NCBI GenBank assembly: GCA_013433145.1
Contig: CM024182.1
Span: 7,703,474 to 7,767,473, forward strand
Length of the DNA stretch: 64,000 nt
Source of the DNA: Ascaris suum
Taxonomy: Eukaryota > Nematoda > Chromadorea > Rhabditida > Ascarididae
Direction of reading: 5' to 3'
Shown here: in pieces, positions 42,401 to 52,953 of the stretch
Layout: each line of letters opens with the position of its first letter
How positions within the stretch are numbered: position 1 is the first letter of the stretch
The notes under the pieces: generated by a model
Told to the model about the DNA's origin: nothing
The model's input: the letters and a program-made list of their open reading frames with translations, nothing else
Databases searched by the model: none
Translations under genes and position numbers: made by a program

Positions 42401-43273
42401 GGAAGAATTCATTATCTACCTATACTATATCCTTGCTGACATCAGAACGGGAACCATACTATACCCTAGCTGATATTTGAAACAGCACTCATTCTATAAC
42501 CTTGTTGATGCCTCTGAAAATAGAAGTATTGAAACTCAACGGCTCGATCTTTCGCCGCCCACATATCTTTCCGTGCCATTTGAAAATGCATTTTTTATGT
42601 CAACGTGCTGAACCGCCGACAAATTCAATTGTCGATAAGAGGAATTCGAATGAATTTCGCATTGGCGCTGATCGATTGGCCATGATAGGTAGATAGGGCG
42701 AATAGGTACATTGGCCATAAATGCTTAAGGCCGTTGGCCATAAATTCGGTCGGCCGTAAAAGGTAGATTGGCCACATATGGCGTAAATTATTTATTTATC
42801 CGTTTAATGGAACAAATAAAGAAAGGATCGTTCGGGTGAACTCTTACTTCATATAGAAAGTCAATTACCAACGGGGGGCGCTAATTTGGCACGTAAACTT
42901 TTTGGTCGTGGACATGCATAATGACCGTTATCAGTACCTTACATGGCGCGGTGAGATGAATGTTAGCTAGGTGATAAGAGATAGAAATTCGATTACGATT
43001 ACAAAAGCACTGAAAAAATGAACAATTGAATTATTCGGTAAGTTTTGAAAAAGCATTTGGTATTATCTAATATTAGTAATGACGATTATTCTGTATGAAG
43101 TGATGACCTTCATTCATACTCCATGCATCTTCGGCTGTCATCGCAATTGCTTTGGCAAGTGGTTCGTGAGGTATAAACTGATTCACTAGGTATTCCATAA
43201 CGGCGTTAAAATCATTCGGTAGCAATTGACATAGACGCAAACCGTCGGAAACACTCGAATGACTTTCTTGCAT
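39156..43273 (-). CDS. GNAT-type N-acetyltransferase (arylalkylamine-NAT-like), 5 exons
   Basis: Predicted acetyl-CoA-dependent acetyltransferase of the GNAT fold, of the kind found in several copies in nematodes and insects; substrate unknown. Exons in coding order: 43273-43108, 41914-41802, 41067-41005, 40104-39925 and 39287-39156. Phases agree and give 217 aa, the usual size. The N-terminus has [21 protein letters not shown]; exon 2 carries [14 protein letters not shown] (beta strands 2-3). Exon 4 holds [21 protein letters not shown] (motif A, residues 126-146) and [14 protein letters not shown] (motif B). The last exon has [18 protein letters not shown] and DGKPIFKC. The start of exon 3 could be extended upstream. 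ATG 43273 follows a TTTTTTTTCAG acceptor directly, which suggests a trans-spliced or 5'-UTR leader. The CoA loop is degenerate (see findings). No membrane segment or signal peptide. Confidence 0.82.
39413..39457. repeat. (TTTA)n microsatellite
   Basis: Eleven TTTA units lie in the last intron of the N-acetyltransferase gene, about 125 bp beyond its last acceptor. Confidence 0.95.
42674..42782. repeat. Degenerate tandem repeat (TTGGCCATAAA)
   Basis: Four imperfect copies of a roughly 25-35-bp unit built on ATTGGCCATAAAT and GGTAGAT or GGCCGTAAA. It lies in intron 1 of the N-acetyltransferase gene and has no coding potential. Confidence 0.5.
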
Positions 43274-43368
43274 CTGAAAAAAAAGGTTGCACTGGAAGGA
43301 CGAGAATGATGCATTTTCTGGCGCAATGAATTCTACCCTAAAGAGACAGTATTCGTGGAGCTTTTGAA

Positions 43369-43596
<228 letters not shown>

Positions 43597-46500
43597 ACAA
43601 CATATTTTTCCACTAATAGGTTTTTTTAATGTGAAAATCCGAGCAGCTACAATTCAAGACTATTTTGAGTTATTTATGAATTGAAGAAAGAATAAGAGAG
43701 AAGCGCCATATGAAGGATGGTTATGACTGAGAGCACTTCAGCAAATAGAATCAGAGACGTTATTGAATTGTGTGCTTTGGCACTACACTACAGCCGACTG
43801 TCACTTTCACCTGCTCCTATCGTTGAAGTGTTTAGTTGTGTTTACACAATGAATTCCATACAAACATTATTACTCAAGTAGCTCCTAATCTATTGGCATT
43901 TACTAGGAGTTATTTTAATAGTAATTCAACTATTGATTACTATCAGCATTAATTTCAGTATATAACTTTATTCGGCTAAATTCATCCAAGTTCAAATCCA
44001 CACGCCATTTGTATGAGATTGGTGATTGCTTTAGCTTAATTGTGTTCCTTTATATATCGATTTTTGATAATAACCCTTGATCTCCTAGAGTAAAACAGGA
44101 AATCATCTCGATATGACGTATTCTCTTCCAAAAATATTTCTAGGAGTAGTGCTAATATTTTTATTAAATATTCCATAGAATAGTCTCGATAACAATTTAT
44201 TATATCTATGATATCTCACTATAGGAGGAATATTTGACATTCCATTAAATTTTTTTCTAAGTATTTCGCATATTTCTTATATTTTAATTTTCGTATTCCG
44301 AAAAATACTGCGCAAAAATGTTCTCTTATATATTATTGATGAAAAAGGAAATTTCGAAGGAAAATGGATTCGATTTATTTCTTCCTATGGTTAGGAAGAA
44401 ATACAGTTGAACCTTTTCAACAACAAAGAAAGCAATCAGCGATACAACAAAGACACATATTAAACGTGTTACACTGCAAACGATTCGCCGATTGCGTTAC
44501 ACCTTTAGTTTATTATCTCAGAATTTCATTTTTTTTTGCGTTTTTCGCTGAATTTTTTCGTGAAAACTTTTCTACATTTTATACCTTAAGTTATTCGTTA
44601 TGCTTTGAACTTAGAAACTTATTCACGAGGTAATTTTTGTTGCTTTTATTTTATTCGTTTATTTTTATTAATTTGCACAAAAACGATTTGATATTCTGGC
44701 AGAAATAGAGAGTGAATTTAGAGCCTGTAAATGCTAAATATTTCAGTACTTCTTTAATATTGATTTTGAAATAGTGGTGATATCCGTTTCAACGACCGGA
44801 AAACTTGTACATTGATATTTTTGATGCTTCACTCAGTACGCTTTTATTAAATCGCTTTTAATGCTATTTAATTAAAATAAATAGTGAGAAGAGAATTTTT
44901 GAATGTAAAAGTGATTGATTTCAGTCAACAGCTAGGATAGGAACGCAAACAACGGAGGATAAAAGAGCGATTCAAATGATCTTTGGAAGTGGAAGAACTA
45001 ATAGCTAGAGAGATGAATGACCTAATGGATCATTACTGCGTTGGTTTTAAGGTACTGCTATGAGTGCTAAGCCATTTTTCCTCGGTTTTGCCCACTTCAG
45101 CAATAAATGAGTAACCCCCCTCCCCCTCTACCCCTGTTTTCCTCTCCAGATTCCGATATGCCATCAGTCCCTCTTCTAACTAATTAAGAGGAGCGAGCAA
45201 ATTGCAGCTCAATTTAAGACAGTAGTCGTAACCAGTTCAAATGTCAAAGACGACAGATGTGTATGGCAATGATCGCGTTTTCCGAGTTAACTGTAACAGT
45301 ATTTGCTTGCGAATTTTGACAGCTGTATTGATATTGGCAATTATTGAATAGTCAACGAATATTTCTGTCAAAATTTTCGTCAACAACCGATGGATCATCG
45401 AGGTAAAATATTTTTTATTCGAATAATGTTCTTGGGATTTATAGATTTTAAAATGTGCCTTCGATCTTTAGAAACGATGGGTGACACATGCAGCTTTGAA
45501 TTTCAAGTTGCACATATTGTTTGATCTGCTCCTGTTTCGTCACGTTTTGTGCCAGCCCATGTAAAATTCATAGAGGGTTTCAAAAAATGGTCTGTGAAAT
45601 TCACTCGCCGGTTTGACCGCTACATTTTGCACTACCAGCCGTCCTCTAGAATCAGACTTAACCCTGTGTCGACCCACGTGTGTAATTCTGTGCAAGTCGT
45701 TATCCTTCAGTCGAATCAACCGATGGTTGGAAACTAGGATAGTCGAACAAGTTGGCTTGGTTGGCTTTTATATGGTCCTCTTAAACAACATTGCTTGTTT
45801 GGTTCATAGACACTAGTTCAAGGAAATGCAAAGTAGAGAAGAATTGCTTTTGGATGAAATTGAAGGTTGCAATTAACTTCCGATTGCTTTAACAAGCCGA
45901 TACCTCTCAGGATGCACAATTATTGACAGCTTTCATTGCATGATTCCAACTGGCTGCCAGCTTTCGATTAATCAACCTAACAGTTTAATAGTCTTAATTA
46001 ATACAAGATTTTCAAAGGACTGGAGGAACTTGCCTTAAACGATTAGCCAAAATAAATGACATTGGGCAAGCTACGAATCGTTTTCCGAGACTACATACAT
46101 ATAATTGCTAGTAATATGGAGTAATTTATATTATGGTATATATTTGTGTGAAGATATTTTGAAGTGTTTAACGATTAGAATCCATTCTTTTCGTCGTCAA
46201 ATTCTGTGATGATTGTTCATTTTGGTGAATGGATAAGGCGGAGGTTGTATCCTTTCGTTATGAACTTTCGCTGCCGGCAATCTCCCGTTATTGGTGGTTG
46301 ATCTTTTCGCAACGAATAGGTTGAATCGAACTTAGAGCTTCTATTATAAAAGATTAAACGGTATGAAGTCAAAAAACGAAACGTTGATTGACGGGGGTAT
46401 GACTGATGCCGATGCCAAACGATGCCAAAAATTATTTTTTTTTAATGAGTGCATCAAAATTTCTGTACATCATTTGCTGCAGTTAGTGCCATAAAACAAT

Positions 46501-47005
46501 TCGTGAATGTATCAGTGGAAATTTTGAACAACCCGCTATTGCTTTGTAGCACTTCGAAGATTGCTCGGATACTAGGCTCGCACATTTATTCGTTACTCAT
46601 CTCGATGATCTCCAACTTGATCGTGATATCTAACTGGCAGAAAAAGTTCCGTGAAAACCAATTTTAAATTAGTCGATATCATTGATTTCGAGATTCCTGA
46701 GTTCTCGACATTAAGAGATCGAATTGTCGATTCTTTTTTATATGGGATTTTTTTTTTTTTGATTGGCTGCATTGGCGTACGGATATTGCTTTATTCGATT
46801 GGTGTATGTTGCAATGATAAGCGCTTAAATATTTGTGTGGATCTATTAAACCTATAGAGACTATAGAAAAAATACCTTGTTTTATATTATTTTGATCATG
46901 TTTAATTTAATTTACTGATTTAATTTCGATCGACCCATAATCCCCCGTCTCGTCCTCTTTCCCCTTACGGTAAGGATAACGGAATTCATGCACCACTCGT
47001 AATTT

Positions 47006-47188
47006 CTAGATTGCGCGAAAGTCAATAAAATTGAAACGCATATGAAGATGGCGTGCAAAAATAACGTGGGCAAGAAGTGCGATATGTTGATGATAGAATT
47101 TCATCACTTCATCAAATAAATGTTCGAATGATCGAAAATGTTTGGAGAATGCAATGGGCAAATTGAAATTTATGACAGATGCTTTCAC
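47006..47188 (-). CDS. Hypothetical terminal exon
   Basis: After a CATCCAG acceptor (47189) the - strand is open for 60 codons: VKASVINFNLPIAFSKHF, then FEHLFDEVMKFYHQHIALLA, ending in FIDFRAI and stop at 47006. The composition is protein-like. I recognise no family and found no upstream partner exon. Confidence 0.22.
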   Translation of the reverse strand: MKASVINFNLPIAFSKHFRSFEHLFDEVMKFYHQHIALLAHVIFARHLHMRFNFIDFRAI

Positions 47189-48239
47189 CTGGATGTTTAT
47201 ACTAAACCTGTCAAACCTGCCTATTGACAAATGAGTTTAATGCGAAAAAGAATTTCTTCAAGTATTGATTACCAGATGAAATTTTATGCTAATATATAAA
47301 TGAAAATTTTATTTCCTTTTAAATCTGCGTTTGCAATATTTATACAATGTTCATATCATGTGCATATTCGTCGTACTAGTTCTCTATTACTCTCAATACC
47401 TGTTTATTGTACCACCTGTAATCTATTTATATCACTTTTACCTGTATATACTTATTGGCTAAACGTTGCAACATTATTACCTTTGTTTGATGCATCGTTT
47501 ATAAAAAAGTGAATATTTTAAAGGTTTTTATGCAAATAGAGTATAAATAATAAATACAAACTGAAAAGTGTTTAGAGCCTTTCTGATTGTGAATTTTTTC
47601 TTGTGATATAAAATCGAAGTTTCGTATATCAAAAAAAATATCTATGCTCTCAGCAATTAATCCATTAATGATATGCAAATTATTGAAGACCTAATTGAAG
47701 ATCGTCAACGTTTTTTGAAAATATCGAACGCTAATTTCTGGAATTCGACTTGAGGGATGATAAGTGAGGCAAGTTGTATGCAGCAAATTCACTGTGGTGA
47801 CGCTCGAATCAGAAGCGCCGAGCACACAGACACAGACAGACACATAACCTACACATGACGATTCTATAAGGAGAATTGGGAATCCCCAATGCTAAACTGG
47901 CTAATTCATCTGAATAAGCTTTGCATGATTCGCTGTTTTTTCTGATGCTTCATAAAGCGCGCATTGGTGTGTCGGATAAGATCGAGTCGGAGAAGAGGCT
48001 TTGAAAAACTTCGAAAAAAAAGTCTATCAAATTTTACCACCTCACTTTTTTTTGGTTTTCCTCTTCCCTTCCAAGTACTGAAAAAACAAACGTGCATAAG
48101 GATATCACCTGCATATTTGTATCGAGTCGGAAAGCTATTTTTAAAAAGAAATTTAAACCGCCACATGCACAATATCATTTTTTTTTCCTTTGACTTCTCC
48201 AACACCTGTGAAGTTTCTAGTGATAGGTGCATGAACAGG

Positions 48240-48347
48240 TTGCATCGCAGCACTATGTGGTTTGGGCACCGAAGTGGTATTACGTTTGTCGATCATCTCG
48301 ATGCGGCAAATTTAAAACTCTGTGAGCGTATTGTCGTCAACTTTATG
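48240..48347 (+). CDS. Hypothetical exon
   Basis: After a possible AACAG acceptor the frame reads LHRSTMWFGHRSGITFVDHL, then DAANLKLCERIVVNFMDRLR and K, to a GT donor after 48366. The coding look is fair. FGHRSGITFVDHL is faintly like the FG-R-GI-IIDL stretch of ribosomal protein uS2, but nothing else of that protein follows. Its phase does not join simply to the exons at 48569 or 49033. The end given marks the best-supported part. Confidence 0.2.
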
Positions 48348-48568
48348 GATCGGCTTCGAAAAGTCTTTATTATTCGCGGCCTATAACTTAGTTTGAGGTA
48401 CCGGAGGAGATTGCTTGGATTTTTCTCCTCTTCCGCCTAAAATTTGCGATCTGATTGTCGTATAGTTCGCAAAAATGTGGAAATTTAGCTAAGTCACGTT
48501 GAGGTAGAACGTATTTGACTAGTGAGTCCATTTCCGGGATCGATTACTGTCAAAAAATTTTTCATAGA

Positions 48569-51423
48569 TTTTGATGGATTCCTGAACGCATCTAAGGAGA
48601 ATGAAAGGGACATTCAACTATACCGGAAAATCAAGTAATATTGTTACACGGCTCGCAGGTTTTTTAGTTGTTTTGAAAATTTCCATTTCCTGTACGGAAA
48701 TTATACACACGGTTTTGCTTGTGATAACTACTACATGGTCGATTGTATGGAAAGAGTCGACGATGCGGATGATTGAGTTATGTCTTTAAAGGGTTGTCGA
48801 GCTCATAAATGTTGGTCGATGCATAATGATTTTGTTTTTTTCTTCATTTTATATCAATAATTAGTTTGTACTATCAGATAGAAAGTGTCGCACTATCTGT
48901 GTCTGACACTTTCAAGTATACCTTCAAGTAAGTATACCTGCCTGTCTTCGATACCTCCAAGCATAACTTGAAATGGATGTACCTGTTCGCGGTACCTCCA
49001 AGTAAGTGTTCCTATTGTTTGTTGTTTTTTAGCTTCAAACAACTGTGTGAGGATCGGCAAGACACAAGTGGTCGCCGCCGATGCGCGGATATGGGTGCTA
49101 AATCAAGGTGATTGTTTCATTTCGTCCTTGATTTATTGCTGATTATAGCCATTAATGCACCGAAAAGTTTTTCCAAGTAGGGTGTTGAACGTAAATGCTG
49201 TGCATGATCCAGTCTAGATGGAAAAAACTCTCTGCTTTTTTAAAAGCACAAAAATTTCAGTATTCTTTCGCTGCTTCCCCCCCCCCCCCCGCGCCTTTTT
49301 TGTCCTGTTCATTTTTCTTTATCGCCACCTCCCAACTATGTCAAATTTAATCACCTCGCCCCTTGTATCGCCTAGATATCAGTTTTGGTTGTCCCTCTGA
49401 TTTAGAAATATGAACACTAGAGGAAACGCTGGGAGGTGAATGAGGCTAAATTGCAAGCACATCTTCATATTTCACTCATTGGTACCATATTCCATTGAAA
49501 GGGAGTCTCACAATCAGTCAGACATAACGAATGCGGAGTTCAAAGGCTGCGGTAAATTCCAAGGTAGCATAGTTTGTTATTGGCTGCAGCTGGATTGCTT
49601 GACTTACCTGGTAAGTGAAAACAAACGCAAGCCTTTATACATATATATGCACTTATTGATTTACTGAGTCAAGTTCCGAGATAACAGTAAGTTATTCAGA
49701 GGAGCACGTTTTGTTTGGATTATTGAAGTATTGCTGCGGCATTTTTTGCATTGCTGTGCGAATATTCCCAGATATGGGAGAAGGGGAAAGGGATCGGCTG
49801 ACCATCGCAGTTCGAAATGGGTTTGCTGGCCGAAGTATACAGTTTTGGTGGAAAATAATATCTTACTAGTGAGGGCAAATGTCGCCTCACTGAATTTTCC
49901 GCATTTCTCGTCGAATAACTCAAATTGCTGTCACCAGCGAAAAAAGTTTCTATGTGGTGAATATAAAAGTGAATGTAAAATTGAGTTACCGGCAGTTCTA
50001 CCATCATTCTATAAGGTTCTTTGCCATTTAGCTAGTTTTCTCAATACTGGATTCAACGAAGTGGGGGAGGGGGGGGGGGTGGCGCTGGGATGAGGAAGGT
50101 CATAACTGGCCAAATGAGCAGGGTTTTACCTTTCTTTCTGGATTTCTCCAATGTGAGTTTCTCGTCATGAATCTTCAGATTATCCAAGGAAGAGAGAATT
50201 TTAGCGTTTTTTTTTTTCCAGGATGATCGTCGTGTGTATAGTATAATTTGTTTATTATCCCAAAGCCCGGTTGTGATGAATTACGGGAGAAGAGTGACCT
50301 TTTTTCCGCTCAAGGGAATGAACGCAATTTATAAATTACTGCAACTAGGCGAGATTTTTTGTTAAGGTAAATGCTACCAAGTGTCTATACATTCTTTGAT
50401 TAAATACGAAGCAGCAAATTGAAAGGCATCTTCCAGAAATCATTCTTGAGCACTCCCCTATAGCTCCAAATGGGTGTTTTATGAATAATATGACGAGGTT
50501 TTTTTCAAGGTATGTCATCGTGCAATTAGCAAGCGTAATATCCGGCACTACTCGTGTGTGGGTACGTGAACGTGCTGCCGAGAAATTTTCCGGTATTTTC
50601 TACGATCCGGCAAGTAAGGCTAATCTTTCATTACGATCTGCTAAGGTCACAGACATGTTTCGATTTGTGATTAGAGAATCGTTGGATTTGAGGTGTCAGA
50701 AAAGTGAGGAGGGGGTTCGAGATTTTGGTGTAAAACAAGATAGTTTCCTTGATAGAGATAAAATAAGATTTTTTGGTTCCGATACATTTACAAAAAAAGA
50801 TATTTCAGTACGAGCAGTGATAATTTAGAAAATTCTGTATTCAGTCATTTTCAAGAAGAAGAGAGCGTGCGGCGAAGAAAAGGAGTTGAGAGAAAAAGAA
50901 GAGCCCTAAGCCTTAGAAACCATTGAGTATTAACACAAAAACAGGAAGATTTTAGGTGATTGTAAATATATTTGAATCATATTGTCTGTTTGTTTCTTTA
51001 GTAACCTTATTTTTATCGTTTTTTGCAATCCTGTGGTCGGAGGGATTCTAAGATGCCTTTTTTATGCTCTACTTGTCTAGGCATCGAAATTCACTGTGAT
51101 TTTTTCAAATTTGCTGTGCAAAAACTCGTTATGGCAATCTCTTATCTATGTATATTTGTATCTGAATGTTTGTCAGGTGGTTTCACTTCGAGCTTTGGTG
51201 CATATATTGTTAGAACGTCTATGGTGTTTTGCACGTTTACGAATAGGCTGCAGTCTTTGATAGAGGGAAGAAATTTAGGTCAGGTTGATATAAGCTTATT
51301 TTATTTAAAGTAATGGTGTTCGCAGATGTGACCACTTGCAGTCGGTCGGAACGTTCTCTTCGAGGAGACGCGACGTATAAAAGGCAAATCGGATTTACCG
51401 AAGAGAGTGAAGAAGATGTATAA
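48569..51423 (+). CDS. Unrecognised multi-exon gene, 3' part
   Basis: Phase-consistent exons: 49033-49107, 49522-49563 (or 49502-49563), 49772-49820, 50510-50613 and the terminal exon 51326-51423 (stop TAA 51421-51423). The common reading is ITNAEFKGCGKFQDMGEGER, DRLTIAVRNGYVIVQLASVI, SGTTRVWVRERAAEKFSGIF, then YDPANVTTCSRSERSLRGD and the C-terminus FTEESEEDV. No transmembrane segment or known motif is visible. The RDRLTIAVRNGYVIVQ part recalls a beta-sandwich strand pair, but that is speculation. Exon 49033-49107 is open in two frames and both keep phase with a possible exon 3 start. One reads NNCVRIGKTQVVAADARIWV. The other reads FKQLCEDRQDTSGRRRCADM and would join a further candidate exon at 48569-48632. 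The start is not found. It is a separate transcription unit from the gene at 52954. Confidence 0.45.
48884..49006. repeat. Inverted repeat plus ACCTCCAAGTAAG direct repeats
   Basis: GAAAGTGTC and GACACTTTC form a perfect 9-bp inverted repeat with a 15-base loop near 48884-48914. They are followed by three copies of ACCT(T/C)CAAG(T/C)A(A/T) spaced about 35-40 bp, just before the exon at 49033. Confidence 0.5.
49277..49290. repeat. Poly-C tract (14 bp)
   Basis: A run of about 14 C lies in the intron between the exons at 49033-49107 and 49522-49563 of the unrecognised gene. Confidence 0.9.
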
Positions 51424-52953
51424 TATTGAATGAACAGTTGAATTGTGATGGAAAATGTTTCATTCTTTTATTTATCATCATTGATTGATAAGCTGATAGG
51501 TTTTTTCTCTTGAAATTATTGAGCATTTAGCAGTTCGTCTATAGGTTGCAATCAGCAATAGATTTGTTGTTTTGTATAGTCTTATCAAAACGATCCAAAC
51601 GTCTTTGATATTGGTAGTGATATTGTTTCGAAGGACTTATTGCATAAAGAAAAGATGAGTATATATCCTTTTTCGTTCGGTGAATGCTGTACCTTCCATT
51701 ATCATTCCCCCTCCCGTACCAACTCTCTCTCCCCCCCCCCCCCCCCCCCCCCCCCCCGCCCGCTTCCTCGGTAGTATTCTTTTTCAAGGTTACCACCTGA
51801 ATTTCAAGCATAAATGCGTCAAGAACTATTTTTACTTAGATGTGTTTAGTTGAAGTTTATTCTGATAGGGGAAGAGTTCACTAAGGTTTGAGTGCGGGAG
51901 CCGTCTGGTCTCTTCATTTCTTCACCTTTAACCAACCGGAAATTCGATAATAAGGAGTTGAATCGTCCTTTATTTATGAATGAAATTTCAATATCGTTAT
52001 TCAAATATTGCTCTCTCATTCTTAGTTAGACGAACATGTTTTAAGAACCGTCCGTTTCTATGTAAATCGCAAAATGTGTTGCTTGTTTATGGTGTGAGAT
52101 GAGGTTTTCTTTGTGGAGGTTATTCAATGCAAGTTTATTCAGTGCACCTGAAATGTTATATATAGGAATCTGTGTTCACTTCGTCTGTATCCCCTCCGAT
52201 CTTCGTCGGATTATATGAGTCCTTGAGATGACTTAATCGTTATTTTGTGAGCATTTCATCGTCGTTCGAAATCATCAATAAATTTCTAAGGTACATATCG
52301 TTGAGTCTGTCTATGGTATTGGACCGTCGTACTCGTATTGAGACGTTACTACTTCCAGAATGCGGTGGATACAACAGTCCGTCATTGCATTTGTTTTTAT
52401 TTACGTTGTTTACGTATATGTCTGTATACCTTTTGGTTTTTATGTCCCAATTATAAAGCCATGACGATGAAGTTTGGTGGGTGTATTCTACGCATCGAAT
52501 AAGTTGCACCTCATCTCGTACGTTCTGGTCACACTTAAGAGTTATGGCTTTTGCAACAGGTCGGTATTGCTCCAGAAGCTACTTTTTTTTGTTGAAGATT
52601 TGAGAAATCAGTTAATACTAGAGCAAAAAAGCATCCGAAACATCATATCGTTGTCTTCCGATAGGTGACAGCCGACAGTGAGGTAAGGTTGAGCATTTAA
52701 CATGTTGTTTAGAACTTTTCTTTCAGTGAGGCTTAAAAAGCAGGATCTGATCCTGTGAATCCCTTCTTCCTCTCCACATAAACCACTTCCTAAGCCTTTG
52801 TTTTTCTTCCACCTCCTCATCCGTTGTCCTTCCCTTTCCTGTGCCAGTGTTCATCGCGATGGGGAGATTTATTTGTTTTGAAATCAGCCGTTTGTAAATA
52901 AGTAAGCAGAGGGTATTATCTTGCAGGGTAATCATAAAGAAAAAAGATCGAGG
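51424..52953. other. Intergenic between the unrecognised gene and the SRP receptor gene
   Basis: No gene was recognised. It contains a 27-bp poly-C tract (51731-51757) and short open frames (52240-52509 on -, 52247-52456 on +) without homology. The promoter of the downstream gene should be here. A TTGCAG acceptor at 52921-52926 lies 27 bases before its ATG. Confidence 0.5.
51731..51757. repeat. Poly-C tract (27 bp)
   Basis: The longest G/C homopolymer in the window: 27 consecutive C preceded by a CT-rich patch. On the - strand it is poly-G and gives an artefactual poly-Gly frame. Confidence 0.97.

Noticed and set aside
48240..48366. Possible ribosomal protein uS2 (MRPS2) similarity
   Set aside because: Only about ten residues resemble uS2. 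None of the other conserved uS2 segments follows, and the next exons encode something else.
47906..48386. 115- and 140-codon frames on opposite strands
   Set aside because: They overlap and most of their length is low-complexity. Only a short + strand part looks coding, and it is listed separately at low confidence.
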